From NCBI RefSeq assembly GCF_000620165.1, contig NZ_JHVN01000012.1:1-64000 (forward strand): DNA of 64,000 nt, read 5' to 3'. This document shows positions 43,176 through 51,925 of the stretch, in pieces (position 1 is the first letter of the stretch; each line of letters begins with the position of its first letter). The notes below the pieces were generated by a model. It did not search any database. It was not told the DNA's origin and saw only the letters and a list, made by a program, of their open reading frames with translations. The DNA is from Anoxybacillus tepidamans PS2 (GTDB taxonomy: Bacteria; Bacillota; Bacilli; Bacillales; Anoxybacillaceae). Both the position numbers and the translations under genes were made by a program.

Positions 43176-44798
43176 ATGTCAGCTTCAAAATTGCTGCGTG
43201 GAACGTTTATTTTGACAGCAGGCGTCTTGCTTTCGCGCATTCTTGGATTAGTGTATGTAGTTCCGTTTCATCCGCTTGTTGGCGAGCGGGGAGGAGCGCT
43301 TTATTCGTATGGATACGTGCCGTACCAAATTTTTATCAGCCTTGCTACGGCCGGGGTGCCGCTTGCGGTTTCAAAATTTGTCTCGAAATATAATGCGTTA
43401 GGGGAATACCGCACTGGTTACCGGCTTTTCCGCTCAGGGCTATTGTTGATGACGATCACAGGCATCGTTGCGTGTGCGATTCTTTATACAATCGCTCCAT
43501 GGATTGCTCCGTTTGTCATTGACAAACAAATAGAAGGAAATTCTGTTGCTGATGTTGTCACAGTTATTCGTGCCGTCAGCTTCGCTTTAATTATCGTGCC
43601 GGTGATGAGTTTAATCCGTGGTTTTTTCCAAGGACATGAGTCAATGGGGCCGACTGCTTTGTCACAAGTCGTAGAACAGTTGATTCGTATCATTTTCTTG
43701 CTAGCGAGCTGCTATATTGTGTTGCGTGTCATGCACGGTTCGCTTGTGACAGCAATCAGTTTGGCGACATTTGCGGCGTTCGTCGGTGCGCTCGGCGGGC
43801 TTGCGGTGCTCGTTTGGTATTGGTGGAAACGAAAAGCGCATTTAGCACAACTGCTTGAACAAGACCGGGGACAGCTTCATCCGCCGCTAAAAGACATGTA
43901 TAAAGAGTTAATTATGTATGCTGCTCCGTTTGTGTTTGTTGGGCTCGCGACACCGCTTTATCAGCTCATTGACCAGTTCACGTTTAACCGGGCGATGGCA
44001 AGTATCGGGCTTGCGAAAATTTCTGAGGAAGCGTATTCCATTTTTAATTTATGGGCGCAAAAGCTTGTTATTATTCCGGTGACGCTAGCGACGTCTTTTG
44101 GATTGACGCTCATTCCAACGATTACAAAAGCGTATGTCTCCGGTGACCGGAAATCGTTGCGCAAATATTTAAACCAAACGTTTCAAGTTGTGATGTTCTT
44201 AACTGTTCCGGCAGTTGTCGGCATGGCGATTTTAGCAGAGCCGGTGTATGCGGCATTTTACAGTCATGATTCGCTCGGTGAGCAAGTGCTTCGTTGGTAT
44301 GCGCCGACTGCGATTTTATTTGCGATGTTTTCTGTTACCGCTGCGGTATTGCAAGGAATCAATCAGCAGCGCTTTACTGTTGTGAGCCTGACGCTCGGGC
44401 TGTTAGTGAAGCTTTCGCTGAATACATTTATGATTGAAAAGTTCGCCACCATCGGCGCGATTTTAGCAACAACGTTCGGTTATTTGATTTCAGTCGTGTT
44501 CAATTTATTAATCATCAAAAAATACACAAACTATCGTTATAATTTTGTCATTCGCCGGACCGTTTTAATAACGATTTTTACAGCGATCATGTCCGCGGGA
44601 GCGGCGGCCATGCTGCATTTGTGTAAATGGATGTTCCATTATCAAGGCGGAAGAGTCGAATCGGTAGTCATTGTGATCATTTGCGCGGCGGTTGGTGCCG
44701 TGATCTATTTCCTATTAAGCGAGCGAATCGGGCTCATTGCCTCTTTGTTCGGCAATCGTTTTGCGTTTTTGCAAAGGAAAAAGAAGGCGGTTTCGTAA
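43176..44798 (+). CDS. ytgP: MOP-superfamily lipid flippase YtgP (MurJ-type)
   Basis: 540-aa membrane protein with about 14 segments of the polysaccharide biosynthesis/MATE-like fold. YtgP of B. subtilis is the MurJ-type lipid II flippase for peptidoglycan synthesis. N-terminal [24 protein letters not shown] and charged residues in the central cavity helices (e.g. [16 protein letters not shown]) are conserved. The start ATG 43176 follows AGGGAAGGG. Single gene; the convergent Gly-rich gene follows. Confidence 0.92.
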   Translation: MSASKLLRGTFILTAGVLLSRILGLVYVVPFHPLVGERGGALYSYGYVPYQIFISLATAGVPLAVSKFVSKYNALGEYRTGYRLFRSGLLLMTITGIVACAILYTIAPWIAPFVIDKQIEGNSVADVVTVIRAVSFALIIVPVMSLIRGFFQGHESMGPTALSQVVEQLIRIIFLLASCYIVLRVMHGSLVTAISLATFAAFVGALGGLAVLVWYWWKRKAHLAQLLEQDRGQLHPPLKDMYKELIMYAAPFVFVGLATPLYQLIDQFTFNRAMASIGLAKISEEAYSIFNLWAQKLVIIPVTLATSFGLTLIPTITKAYVSGDRKSLRKYLNQTFQVVMFLTVPAVVGMAILAEPVYAAFYSHDSLGEQVLRWYAPTAILFAMFSVTAAVLQGINQQRFTVVSLTLGLLVKLSLNTFMIEKFATIGAILATTFGYLISVVFNLLIIKKYTNYRYNFVIRRTVLITIFTAIMSAGAAAMLHLCKWMFHYQGGRVESVVIVIICAAVGAVIYFLLSERIGLIASLFGNRFAFLQRKKKAVS

Positions 44799-44821
44799 CC
44801 GTCCTTCTTTTGTCTCAAGCG

Positions 44822-45091
44822 TCAAAATCCATCCGTATAAGGGATGCCGAGCTGCCGTTCGACGCGCTGAAGCCGGCGATTAAGGCGGTTGATTTGATTG
44901 GCTTGGCGCTCAAGGGTTCTCTCAATTCGGTTTAACCGTTGTTCAATGTTTCCAGGATAGCCTGGGTATCCACCTGGATGGCCTCCGGGAGCACCTCCAG
45001 GGTAACCGCCAGGGGTGCCTCCAGGATAGCCGCCAGGAAATCCCCCTGTATACGGCGAAGTGCCTGGTTGTTGTTGGCGATAGTCCGTCAT
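44822..45091 (-). CDS. Gly/Pro/Tyr-repeat protein with C-terminal coiled coil
   Basis: 89-aa protein. The N-terminal half is a low-complexity tract of about eight GGYPG/GGTPG/GGAPG units (residues about 16-48). The C-terminal half (about 50-82) is a heptad coiled coil, EQRLNRIERTLERQANQINRLNRRLQRVERQL. No signal peptide or Cys. The start ATG 45091 follows AAAGGAG. Such layouts occur in small spore-coat or surface proteins of Bacilli; I do not recognise the family. The repeats are also visible in the DNA (CCAGGATAGCC-like units). Confidence 0.75.
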   Translation of the reverse strand: MTDYRQQQPGTSPYTGGFPGGYPGGTPGGYPGGAPGGHPGGYPGYPGNIEQRLNRIERTLERQANQINRLNRRLQRVERQLGIPYTDGF

Positions 45092-45199
45092 GGGCAAATC
45101 TCCTTTCTGATTTTTTCTTAAGCATTGTATGTGGATATGGGAAGATGCGGACTAGACAAACGCCCAATTTTCATTTTGGTTCTGAAAGGAGCGTTCACA

Positions 45200-45949
45200 T
45201 TGGGATTACGAATCGATAAACTGCTGGCGAACATGGGATATGGAACGCGCAAAGAAGTAAAAAAACTATTAAAATCCGGCGTCGTTAAAATTGATGATGT
45301 AATTGTTAAAGACCCAAAAACACAAGTGAATCCGGATGTGCAAATTGTCACTGTATGGGGAGAGGAAGTAGAGTACAAAGAATTTATTTATTTAATGATG
45401 AATAAGCCGCCGGGAGTGATTTCCGCAACAGAGGACGACGTAGAAGAAACAGTTGTCGATTTACTCGAGGAGGAGGATAAAGTATTTGAGCCATTTCCGG
45501 TTGGACGGCTAGATAAAGATACAGAAGGATTACTTTTGTTAACAAATGATGGACAGCTCGCTCATCAGTTACTGTCACCGAAAAAGCATGTGCCGAAAAC
45601 GTATTTCGCCGTTATTGATGGCGAGGTTACTGAGGAAGATGTTGCCGCGTTTCGCCGTGGAGTGATTCTTGACGATGGGTATGAGACGAAGCCAGCGGGA
45701 CTAGTCATTTTAAAGTCTGGAATTCGTTCAGATGTGGAAGTGACAATTACAGAGGGAAAGTTTCATCAAGTGAAAAGAATGTTCCAAGCGGTGGGAAAGC
45801 GTGTCGTTTATCTAAAGCGGCTGCAAATGGGGCCGCTGTCTCTTGATCCGTCTCTCCAACCCGGGGAATACCGGGAATTGACGGAGGAGGAAGTGGAGCT
45901 TTTGAAAAACTTTTCCCCGCAGGAAGAGATAAAAAAAGGGAACCTCTAA
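45200..45949 (+). CDS. ytzG: RsuA-type 16S rRNA pseudouridine synthase (YtzG)
   Basis: 249-aa enzyme. An N-terminal S4 RNA-binding domain (LRIDKLLANMGYGTRKEVKKLLKSG) is followed by the RsuA/RluB catalytic domain with GRLDKDTEGLLLLTND, where the Asp of RLDKDT is the catalytic residue. The start is TTG 45200 after AAAGGAG, aligning with the known B. subtilis start MRLDKLLANMGYG; longer frames are rejected. Likely forms pseudouridine 516 in 16S rRNA. Confidence 0.9.
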   Translation: MGLRIDKLLANMGYGTRKEVKKLLKSGVVKIDDVIVKDPKTQVNPDVQIVTVWGEEVEYKEFIYLMMNKPPGVISATEDDVEETVVDLLEEEDKVFEPFPVGRLDKDTEGLLLLTNDGQLAHQLLSPKKHVPKTYFAVIDGEVTEEDVAAFRRGVILDDGYETKPAGLVILKSGIRSDVEVTITEGKFHQVKRMFQAVGKRVVYLKRLQMGPLSLDPSLQPGEYRELTEEEVELLKNFSPQEEIKKGNL

Positions 45950-45962
45950 GGTTCCTTTTCTA
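45935..45962 (+). terminator. Short terminator at the ytzG stop
   Basis: AAAGGGAACCT-CTA-AGGTTCCTTTTC overlaps the stop codon of ytzG. Confidence 0.65.
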
Positions 45963-46049
45963 TATGCATCATATGTTACATTCTTTAGTTACGGCATGTT
46001 GAGGCTAATGGCTGCCTTATAACCCCTCACCTTTTTCTCTAATGACCAA

Positions 46050-46271
46050 CTAAGAGGACATTCTCACTTTTTTATTAGTTGTCGTCCACTTGCCCTTGCT
46101 TGGACTGTGAACTAGGTCATTATATGCCAACACGTTTAAATCACGCTGAATCGTTCGTGGAGTGATGCCAAATTCATCAACGAGTTCCTGTGTCGTTACG
46201 GTGCCTCTCTCGCTGATAAACATGTAGACCGATTTGATACGCGTTAGCATCCGATGAGTCGAAGGTTTCAA
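46050..46271 (-). CDS. ytzE: DeoR-type HTH protein YtzE
   Basis: 73-aa stand-alone DeoR-like winged helix: RMLTRIKSVYMFISERGTVTTQELVDEFGITPRTIQRDLNVLAYNDLV, with no effector domain. The start is TTG 46271 (KPSTHRML follows), aligning with B. subtilis YtzE and preceded by GGGAG; upstream in-frame ATG codons lack that match. Target genes unknown. The 260-bp gap to pepV on the right holds only AT-rich promoter DNA. Confidence 0.85.
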   Translation of the reverse strand: MKPSTHRMLTRIKSVYMFISERGTVTTQELVDEFGITPRTIQRDLNVLAYNDLVHSPSKGKWTTTNKKVRMSS

Positions 46272-46531
46272 AAGACCACTCCCTATCATTGCATAATTCG
46301 CATGGCACAACATCATCGCTGCTTCTAAGTGAGAGATTATTTTTTGTTGTTTCTTTTTACTACTATTTTACACGAATACAACCGAAACATGCTACACATT
46401 TGCTTCGATTTATAAAATATTTCAACATTTTTCATCTGTTTGTAACGAAAGTGTAATATACCACCTTTTGACTTTTTTTAGATATTTGTGATACGTTGAC
46501 AAGCGAGGATATCGAGAAGGAGTGAACGAGT

Positions 46532-47944
46532 GTGAGCATCAATTGGATGCAGGAAGTGCTCAAGCGAAAAGATGAACTGATTCGGGATACACAGGAATTT
46601 TTACAAATTCCGAGCGTGCTTGATGAGGAAAGTGCGACAGAAGAAGCGCCGCTTGGAAAAGGGATCAATGATGCGTTGCAATTTTTATTAAAGCGAGGAG
46701 AGAAAGAAGGACTTATTGCGAAAAACGTCAATGGATTGGCTGGACATTTGGAGATGGGACAAGGTGAACAACTAATAGGGATTTTATGCCACGTAGATGT
46801 CGTTCCGCCTGGAGACGGCTGGACGAGCGACCCGTTTTCTGCGGACATCCGAGACGGGAAAATATATGCGCGTGGAGCGATTGACGATAAAGGACCAACA
46901 ATGGCAGCGTTTTACGCGATGAAAATTATAAAAGAACTTGGTTTGCCGCTCAATAAGCGAGTCCGGATGATTATTGGCACAGACGAAGAAAGCGATTGGC
47001 GGTGTGTAGACCATTATTTTCAGCATGAAGAAATGCCGACGATGGGGTTTGCGCCGGATGCCGATTTTCCGATCATTTATGCAGAAAAAGGCATTGTTGA
47101 TTTTGATTTAAAACAAGAAGTGTCCCATTCGCATGTAGAAGCGGAAGTAAAGCTTCAATCGTTGAAGGCTGGAAGACGATATAATATGGTTCCAGATTGG
47201 GCCGAGACGGTTTTGCAGGCGGACAACGGTTTGCTTGTTGACATTGAGCAACGTTTTCTTCATTTTCTCGCATCTAATCATTTGAAAGGAAAGGCAGTGG
47301 TAGGGGAAGGTGTGACCACGCTTCAGCTTGAAGGGATTTCTGCGCATGCGATGGAGCCAGATCAAGGAAAAAATGCCGGTTTGTTGCTGGCAAACTTTTT
47401 GACAGGAATATCGCTTGATTCACAGGCGCAATTGTTTGTTCATTTTCTCGACCGCTATTTCAATGGCGATTCGCGCGGAAAGAAACTAGGGATCGCTTAC
47501 TCAGATGAGATTACGGGAGATGTAACAGTTAACGTCGGCATCCTTTCTTACAACGCGGAGTCGGGAGGAAAAATAGGGATCAATTTGCGCTATCCGGTAA
47601 CGTGCGATATAGAAGAAACAAAGAAAATACTCGAACAATTGGCGCAGCAATCCGGATTTATATTAGAAAGTTTCAGCGATTCAAAACCGCATCATGTCGA
47701 CCGAAATCACATGCTCGTTCAGACGTTGCAGCGCGTGTACGAAGAGCAGACGGGAGAGCGGGCCGAGCTTTTGTCGATCGGCGGCGGTACATATGCCCGT
47801 TCTTTAGAGGCTGGCGTAGCGTTCGGGCCACTGTTTCCGGGAAGGCCTGACGTTGCTCACCAAAAAGACGAATATATTATTATTGATGACTTGCTGAAAG
47901 CAACTGCCATTTATGCTCAAGCGATTTACGAACTTGCGAAGTGA
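46532..47944 (+). CDS. pepV: Dipeptidase PepV (M20 family)
   Basis: 470-aa zinc dipeptidase. First metal motif [15 protein letters not shown] (H and catalytic D), bridging metal Asp in [10 protein letters not shown], catalytic Glu pair in GTDEESDW, later ligands in APDADFP and the C-terminal GGGTYARSL...[13 protein letters not shown]. It splits Xaa-peptides in the cytoplasm (YtjP in B. subtilis). The start GTG 46532 follows GAAGGAGTGAAC. A small terminator (47980-48007) follows. Confidence 0.93.
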   Translation: MSINWMQEVLKRKDELIRDTQEFLQIPSVLDEESATEEAPLGKGINDALQFLLKRGEKEGLIAKNVNGLAGHLEMGQGEQLIGILCHVDVVPPGDGWTSDPFSADIRDGKIYARGAIDDKGPTMAAFYAMKIIKELGLPLNKRVRMIIGTDEESDWRCVDHYFQHEEMPTMGFAPDADFPIIYAEKGIVDFDLKQEVSHSHVEAEVKLQSLKAGRRYNMVPDWAETVLQADNGLLVDIEQRFLHFLASNHLKGKAVVGEGVTTLQLEGISAHAMEPDQGKNAGLLLANFLTGISLDSQAQLFVHFLDRYFNGDSRGKKLGIAYSDEITGDVTVNVGILSYNAESGGKIGINLRYPVTCDIEETKKILEQLAQQSGFILESFSDSKPHHVDRNHMLVQTLQRVYEEQTGERAELLSIGGGTYARSLEAGVAFGPLFPGRPDVAHQKDEYIIIDDLLKATAIYAQAIYELAK

Positions 47945-47979
47945 AAATCCTTCCAGAATATGTTACAATAAAAACAAAT

Positions 47980-48007
47980 ACCGCTCGATCATGGGCGGTG
48001 TTTTTTC
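47980..48007 (+). terminator. pepV terminator
   Basis: ACCGC...GCGGT hairpin followed by GTTTTTTCTG. Confidence 0.6.
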
Positions 48008-48033
48008 TGAGTATGGAAAGGACGGGGGACAAC

Positions 48034-49218
48034 ATGGAGTTTGCTGTAAGGCGCGAAGGATCAGCGCTGAAAATGATTTTTCCGTTATTTTATTTTTCTA
48101 CTTTTTTTGGATTTGGGTCGCTTTTTCCGCTTTTATCGGTATATTTAAAAAATGAGATTGGGCTTTCAGGAACTCAAATTGGGATGGTTATGTCGATTAG
48201 CCCGATTGTTATGATTTTTGTTCAGCCTCTTTGGGGAATGATTAGCGATTATACGAGAAAGCCTGTGACTGTATTAACGATTGCGCTTGCCGGTACGGCT
48301 TTGATCGGTCTCATTTATTCTTCGATTCATCAATATATATGGATTGTAGTTGTTGCTGCGCTTTTAGCGTTTACGCAAAGCGCCATTGTTCCGCTTTCAG
48401 ATAGCATTGCGTTGGGCTATGTACAAAAGATGGAAGGAAATTATGGATCAATCCGTCTATGGGGAGCCATTGGATTTGCGGTAGCGGTTCTTGCGGGCGG
48501 TTGGTTGTCGGAAACCTTTTCTCTAACCGTAATTTTTTATGTGTTTGCCTTTATTTTATTACTCTCAGCTGCTCTTGCTTGGAAGCTGCCGCGCGAAAGC
48601 CGGCCGATGAAGATGACAATCGGCCAAGGAATGGCGCAGCTGTTTAAAATTCCGAAGTTTGTTTTGTTTTTAATCGTTACATTTCTTGTATTTGGGCCGA
48701 TTTATGCCAATAATTTTTATTTCAGCGTGTTTGTAAAGGAAATGGGCGGGACGCTGACAGGAATCGGGTTCGCTTTTTTGCTAGCGGCGGGAAGTGAAGC
48801 GCCATTTATGAAAATTGCCGATGGATTGATTCGCCGATACGGACTGCTGTTTATTTTAGCATTTGCAGCCACCATTTCTGCTCTGCGTTGGTTTTTTTAT
48901 TTTTTTGAACCTTCGTTGCCGCTCATTTATGCGACAACTGTCGCTCAAGGGTTTTCCGTCGGTTTATTTATTCCGGCCGCTTTGCAATACGTGCGGGATA
49001 TCGCGCCGGAAGAGGTGAAAGTGACTGCTGTTTCGCTATACTCAGCGGTTGGAAACGGATTAGGAAGCTGGTTTTGCACATTTGTAGGCGGATATATTTT
49101 AGAACACAGCCATGTTGGAAATATCTATTTCTTTTTTAGTTTATTAACGTTTGCCGGCCTTGCGATTTTAGCGTTCATCGTAATGAACGAAAGGCGAAGC
49201 GTAAAGGATATCTCATAA
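48034..49218 (+). CDS. MFS transporter (MFS_1-like, LacY/NupG-type)
   Basis: 394-aa protein with 12 membrane segments. Motif between segments 2 and 3 is GMISDYTRKP. GNYGSIRLWGAIGFAVAVLAGG is typical of the MFS_1-like group (3-phenylpropionate/nucleoside symporter-like). The start ATG 48034 (MEFAVRREG) follows GGACGGGGGAC. Earlier in-frame starts overlap the pepV end and its terminator. Substrate cannot be told. A terminator overlaps its stop. Confidence 0.82.
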   Translation: MEFAVRREGSALKMIFPLFYFSTFFGFGSLFPLLSVYLKNEIGLSGTQIGMVMSISPIVMIFVQPLWGMISDYTRKPVTVLTIALAGTALIGLIYSSIHQYIWIVVVAALLAFTQSAIVPLSDSIALGYVQKMEGNYGSIRLWGAIGFAVAVLAGGWLSETFSLTVIFYVFAFILLLSAALAWKLPRESRPMKMTIGQGMAQLFKIPKFVLFLIVTFLVFGPIYANNFYFSVFVKEMGGTLTGIGFAFLLAAGSEAPFMKIADGLIRRYGLLFILAFAATISALRWFFYFFEPSLPLIYATTVAQGFSVGLFIPAALQYVRDIAPEEVKVTAVSLYSAVGNGLGSWFCTFVGGYILEHSHVGNIYFFFSLLTFAGLAILAFIVMNERRSVKDIS

Positions 49219-49234
49219 GGGATATCCTTTTTTT
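49203..49234 (+). terminator. Intrinsic terminator after MFS gene
   Basis: AAGGATATC...GATATCCTT stem then TTTTTTT. Confidence 0.8.
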
Positions 49235-49289
49235 ATAGAAGGGAATTTGATAAAATTTAGAAAATTACAGGGATAGGTGAAGAAAAGCA

Positions 49290-49865
49290 ATGAAAAAAAC
49301 TCATTACTTCATAGCGGTTCCATTAACGGATGGAGTTAAAAAAGAGTTAGCAACATGGAGTCGAAGCATAGCTTCGCAGTTTCCATTTCGTACGTGGGTA
49401 CATCAAGAAGATTATCATCTCACGCTCGCTTTTCTAGGAGATGCTTCTAGTGAAAAGAGAAAAGCGGTTTGCGAAGCGATGAAAGCGATCGGGAAACAAC
49501 ATGCGCCATTTTCATTAGAATTAGAAAGAATAGGGGTCTTTGGCAACCCTCAGGCGCCACGCATTTTATGGAAGGGAGTGAAGCGAGAAGAAGGCTTGTT
49601 TGCGCTTCAACAAGACGTATACGAAGCGTGTAAACAGATTGGATTTATGCTCGATGACCGGCCCTTTGCTCCACATATTACAGTGGCCCGGAAGTGGCAA
49701 GGAGAAACAAACTTTTCATTAGAGGAGATTAGGTATGTTGACCGCGTTCAAGGCCATTTTGCCGTTGATCAAATCGTGCTTTATCAGACGCATCTTGATC
49801 GCGTGCCTAAATATGAAACAATCGCTACATTTCCCCTTATAGATGAGAAAGGAGAGGAAAAGTGA
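49290..49865 (+). CDS. thpR: RNA 2',3'-cyclic phosphodiesterase ThpR
   Basis: 191-aa 2H phosphoesterase (LigT/ThpR; YtlP). Both HxTx motifs are intact: H43 in HLTLAFLG and H129 in HITVARK. Opens 2',3'-cyclic phosphate ends of RNA. The start ATG 49290 follows AGGGATAGGTG. Overlaps the cidA-like gene by 4 bp (GTGA), so it heads a tightly coupled group. Confidence 0.92.
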   Translation: MKKTHYFIAVPLTDGVKKELATWSRSIASQFPFRTWVHQEDYHLTLAFLGDASSEKRKAVCEAMKAIGKQHAPFSLELERIGVFGNPQAPRILWKGVKREEGLFALQQDVYEACKQIGFMLDDRPFAPHITVARKWQGETNFSLEEIRYVDRVQGHFAVDQIVLYQTHLDRVPKYETIATFPLIDEKGEEK

Positions 49866-50263
49866 AGAGGGCAGTTGTTGTGATAGTGCAAGTTGCTGGG
49901 TTGTATGGAATATATTTATTTGGCACGTGGTTGCAACATCTTTTTCGTTTGCCAATTCCCGGGAGCATTATCGGGATGCTGCTATTGTTTGTGTTGTTAA
50001 TGACGAACGTTGTGAAAGCACGGTGGCTTGAAGCGGGAGGGCAATTTTTATTGTCGTACCTGTCGCTTCTATTTGTCCCGGCAACAGTTGGAATAATCGA
50101 TTACTTCTCGTTGTTTCGCGGCAGGGGGCTGCTATCTGTTATCGTTGTAGCGCTCAGCACGCTCGCTGTTATGGCAACAAGCGGCGCACTCGCCCAATGG
50201 GGAGCGCAAAAAGAACGTTCCGCTTCGTTTATTCAAAAAAATTCAAAGGGGATGCATGGGTAA
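49862..50263 (+). CDS. cidA: CidA/LrgA holin-like protein
   Basis: 133-aa membrane protein with four segments and the LrgA/CidA signature LPIPGSIIGMLLLFVLL plus LSLLFVPATVGIIDY. This family is holin-like and affects murein hydrolase activity or overflow-metabolite transport. The start GTG 49862 overlaps the thpR stop. The next gene starts within its stop codon (TAATG). Whether it is a CidA or LrgA orthologue cannot be decided. Confidence 0.88.
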   Translation: MKRAVVVIVQVAGLYGIYLFGTWLQHLFRLPIPGSIIGMLLLFVLLMTNVVKARWLEAGGQFLLSYLSLLFVPATVGIIDYFSLFRGRGLLSVIVVALSTLAVMATSGALAQWGAQKERSASFIQKNSKGMHG

Positions 50264-50943
50264 TGAAAAGCGCAATTGGATTTATTTTTTTGACCGTTGT
50301 TGTTTATCAAGCAATGAAACGGGTCTATGCGCGCTTTAATACTCCGCTTTTTTCCCCGATTGTCACGACGGCAAGTATCATTGTGGGCGTCCTTTTATTT
50401 CTACATCTTCCATACGCAACATATATGGAAGGGGGAAAATGGATCGGAAAACTTCTAGGTCCTGCGGTGGTGGCGCTCGCCTTTCCTTTGTATAACCAGC
50501 GTGAAACGCTAATGCGGCTTTTTATCCCGATCGTGCAAGCAGTGCTAGCCGGAGTAGTAATGGGAATTGCTAGCGGTGCATGTCTTTCACTTCTTTTTCG
50601 TGTTGATAAGATCCTATTACTTTCGCTCCTGCCTAAATCGGTGACTTCTCCGGTTGCTATGGATATTGCGAAGGAAATCAACGGCATTCCGTCATTGGCT
50701 GTTGTGTATGTAATGATTGCAGGAATTTTCGGTGCTCTATTTGGTCCTGCCCTATTGCGAACACTGAAGATCACAGATCCAATTGGCATCGGCATAGCGT
50801 TAGGGTGCGCTTCTCATGGAATCGGGACGGCGAAAGCACTTGAAATCGGAAAAGAGGAGGCGGCGATTAGCTCCATCGCGATGACGTTAAGCGCCGTTTT
50901 AGCTGCTTTTCTTTGTCCGCTGGTTGTTTCTGTTTTATTATAG
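50263..50943 (+). CDS. cidB: CidB/LrgB membrane protein
   Basis: 226-aa partner of the preceding gene, with about six to seven membrane segments. Family signature LLPKSVTSPVAMDIAKEINGIPSLA and GCASHGIGTAKALEIGKEEAAISS are complete. The start ATG 50263 shares bases with the cidA stop; earlier in-frame starts lie inside cidA. Together the pair is thought to export small metabolites or modulate autolysis. No LysR or LytSR regulator gene is adjacent. Confidence 0.9.
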   Translation: MKSAIGFIFLTVVVYQAMKRVYARFNTPLFSPIVTTASIIVGVLLFLHLPYATYMEGGKWIGKLLGPAVVALAFPLYNQRETLMRLFIPIVQAVLAGVVMGIASGACLSLLFRVDKILLLSLLPKSVTSPVAMDIAKEINGIPSLAVVYVMIAGIFGALFGPALLRTLKITDPIGIGIALGCASHGIGTAKALEIGKEEAAISSIAMTLSAVLAAFLCPLVVSVLL

Positions 50944-50975
50944 AAACGAGAATGTTGAGTTCGGAGGGTGCTTGT

Positions 50976-51914
50976 GTGGGACAACTAATTAAACTGCAAG
51001 ATTACATCTCAAGATATGAAAACGATGTGTATCGCTATGCAAGCGAATTTATTCGTCTTAAAAAAAAGCAATGGGAAAGAATAAAAGAAGAGTGGGAGAA
51101 CGGGGAAACGAACGATGCTCCTATTGATTCTTCTTGGGAATGGCTTGAGGAGAAACGATCTGTTTTTCAAACCATCAGAGGATGGTTCAAGCGTTCCGAG
51201 GAGGAAAGGACGGACGAAGGGTTAAACAGCCAGGAAACATCTTGTGACGAAGACGAGTTTTTTTCATCGATGTTTGTGACAGAACCAAAAACAGTTGATG
51301 AATTGAAGCTCTTGTTTCTTGAAAAAGTGTTTGAATTGCAAATGAAATGGGCGAGCTCGACGCTAAAGCATGTATCGATCGTCGACAGAAAATTTTATTA
51401 CGAAGAGCCGCTAAAATATTTTCTACAACGCTTCCCCGATACGTATTTATGTTTATATAAGCCTGTTTTCTTAGCAAAAAACGCTCCTGTCGAACTGGAT
51501 ACCGTGCTATTAAGTCCGTTGGCTACATGGTGTATCTCGTTTGCGGAGGGTGAAATTATTGTCGGTTCAACCGAACGGTTTTGGACAGAGATTGAGAAGA
51601 ACGGTGAAAAGAAACGGATCAATCCGCTGATCTCGCTGCGCCGCACCGAAAAAATTATTTCTGATTTATATGACCGTTATGAAATTGAGTTGCCGATTAA
51701 AAAAGTGATCTTAAACCGATATGGATATATTGATTACCGCTATGCTCCGGGTGATGTGGAACTAATTGACAAGCGCTACTATGAACAATGGTTTTCTTCC
51801 TTGCGGAGCTCAACGGCTCCTCTAAAACATATGCAATTAAAAGCGGCTTCACATTTATTAAGGCATTGCTATAGCCATTATTATGAGCGGCAATGGCAGG
51901 AGGATGAACAATAG
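50976..51914 (+). CDS. Conserved Bacillaceae protein (YtlQ-like position), unknown
   Basis: 312-aa cytoplasmic protein, highly charged, starting with LIKLQDYISRYENDVYRYASEFIRLKKKQWERIKEEW. The acidic linker is at about 45-95 and the folded C-terminal half contains YLCLYKPVFLAKNAPVELDTVLLSP. That last block resembles the NERD-domain beginnings seen in related Bacillus proteins, but this is weak. Start GTG 50976 has GGAGGG 7 nt upstream. Between cidB and amyX, 11 bp before the latter. Confidence 0.7.
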   Translation: MGQLIKLQDYISRYENDVYRYASEFIRLKKKQWERIKEEWENGETNDAPIDSSWEWLEEKRSVFQTIRGWFKRSEEERTDEGLNSQETSCDEDEFFSSMFVTEPKTVDELKLLFLEKVFELQMKWASSTLKHVSIVDRKFYYEEPLKYFLQRFPDTYLCLYKPVFLAKNAPVELDTVLLSPLATWCISFAEGEIIVGSTERFWTEIEKNGEKKRINPLISLRRTEKIISDLYDRYEIELPIKKVILNRYGYIDYRYAPGDVELIDKRYYEQWFSSLRSSTAPLKHMQLKAASHLLRHCYSHYYERQWQEDEQ

Positions 51915-51925
51915 GAGGTGCTGCG

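Noticed and set aside
44939-45121. CRISPR-like array suggested by repeats in the Gly-rich gene
   Set aside because: The repeats are in-frame 9-12 bp codon repeats of a GGYPG protein, with no spacer structure.
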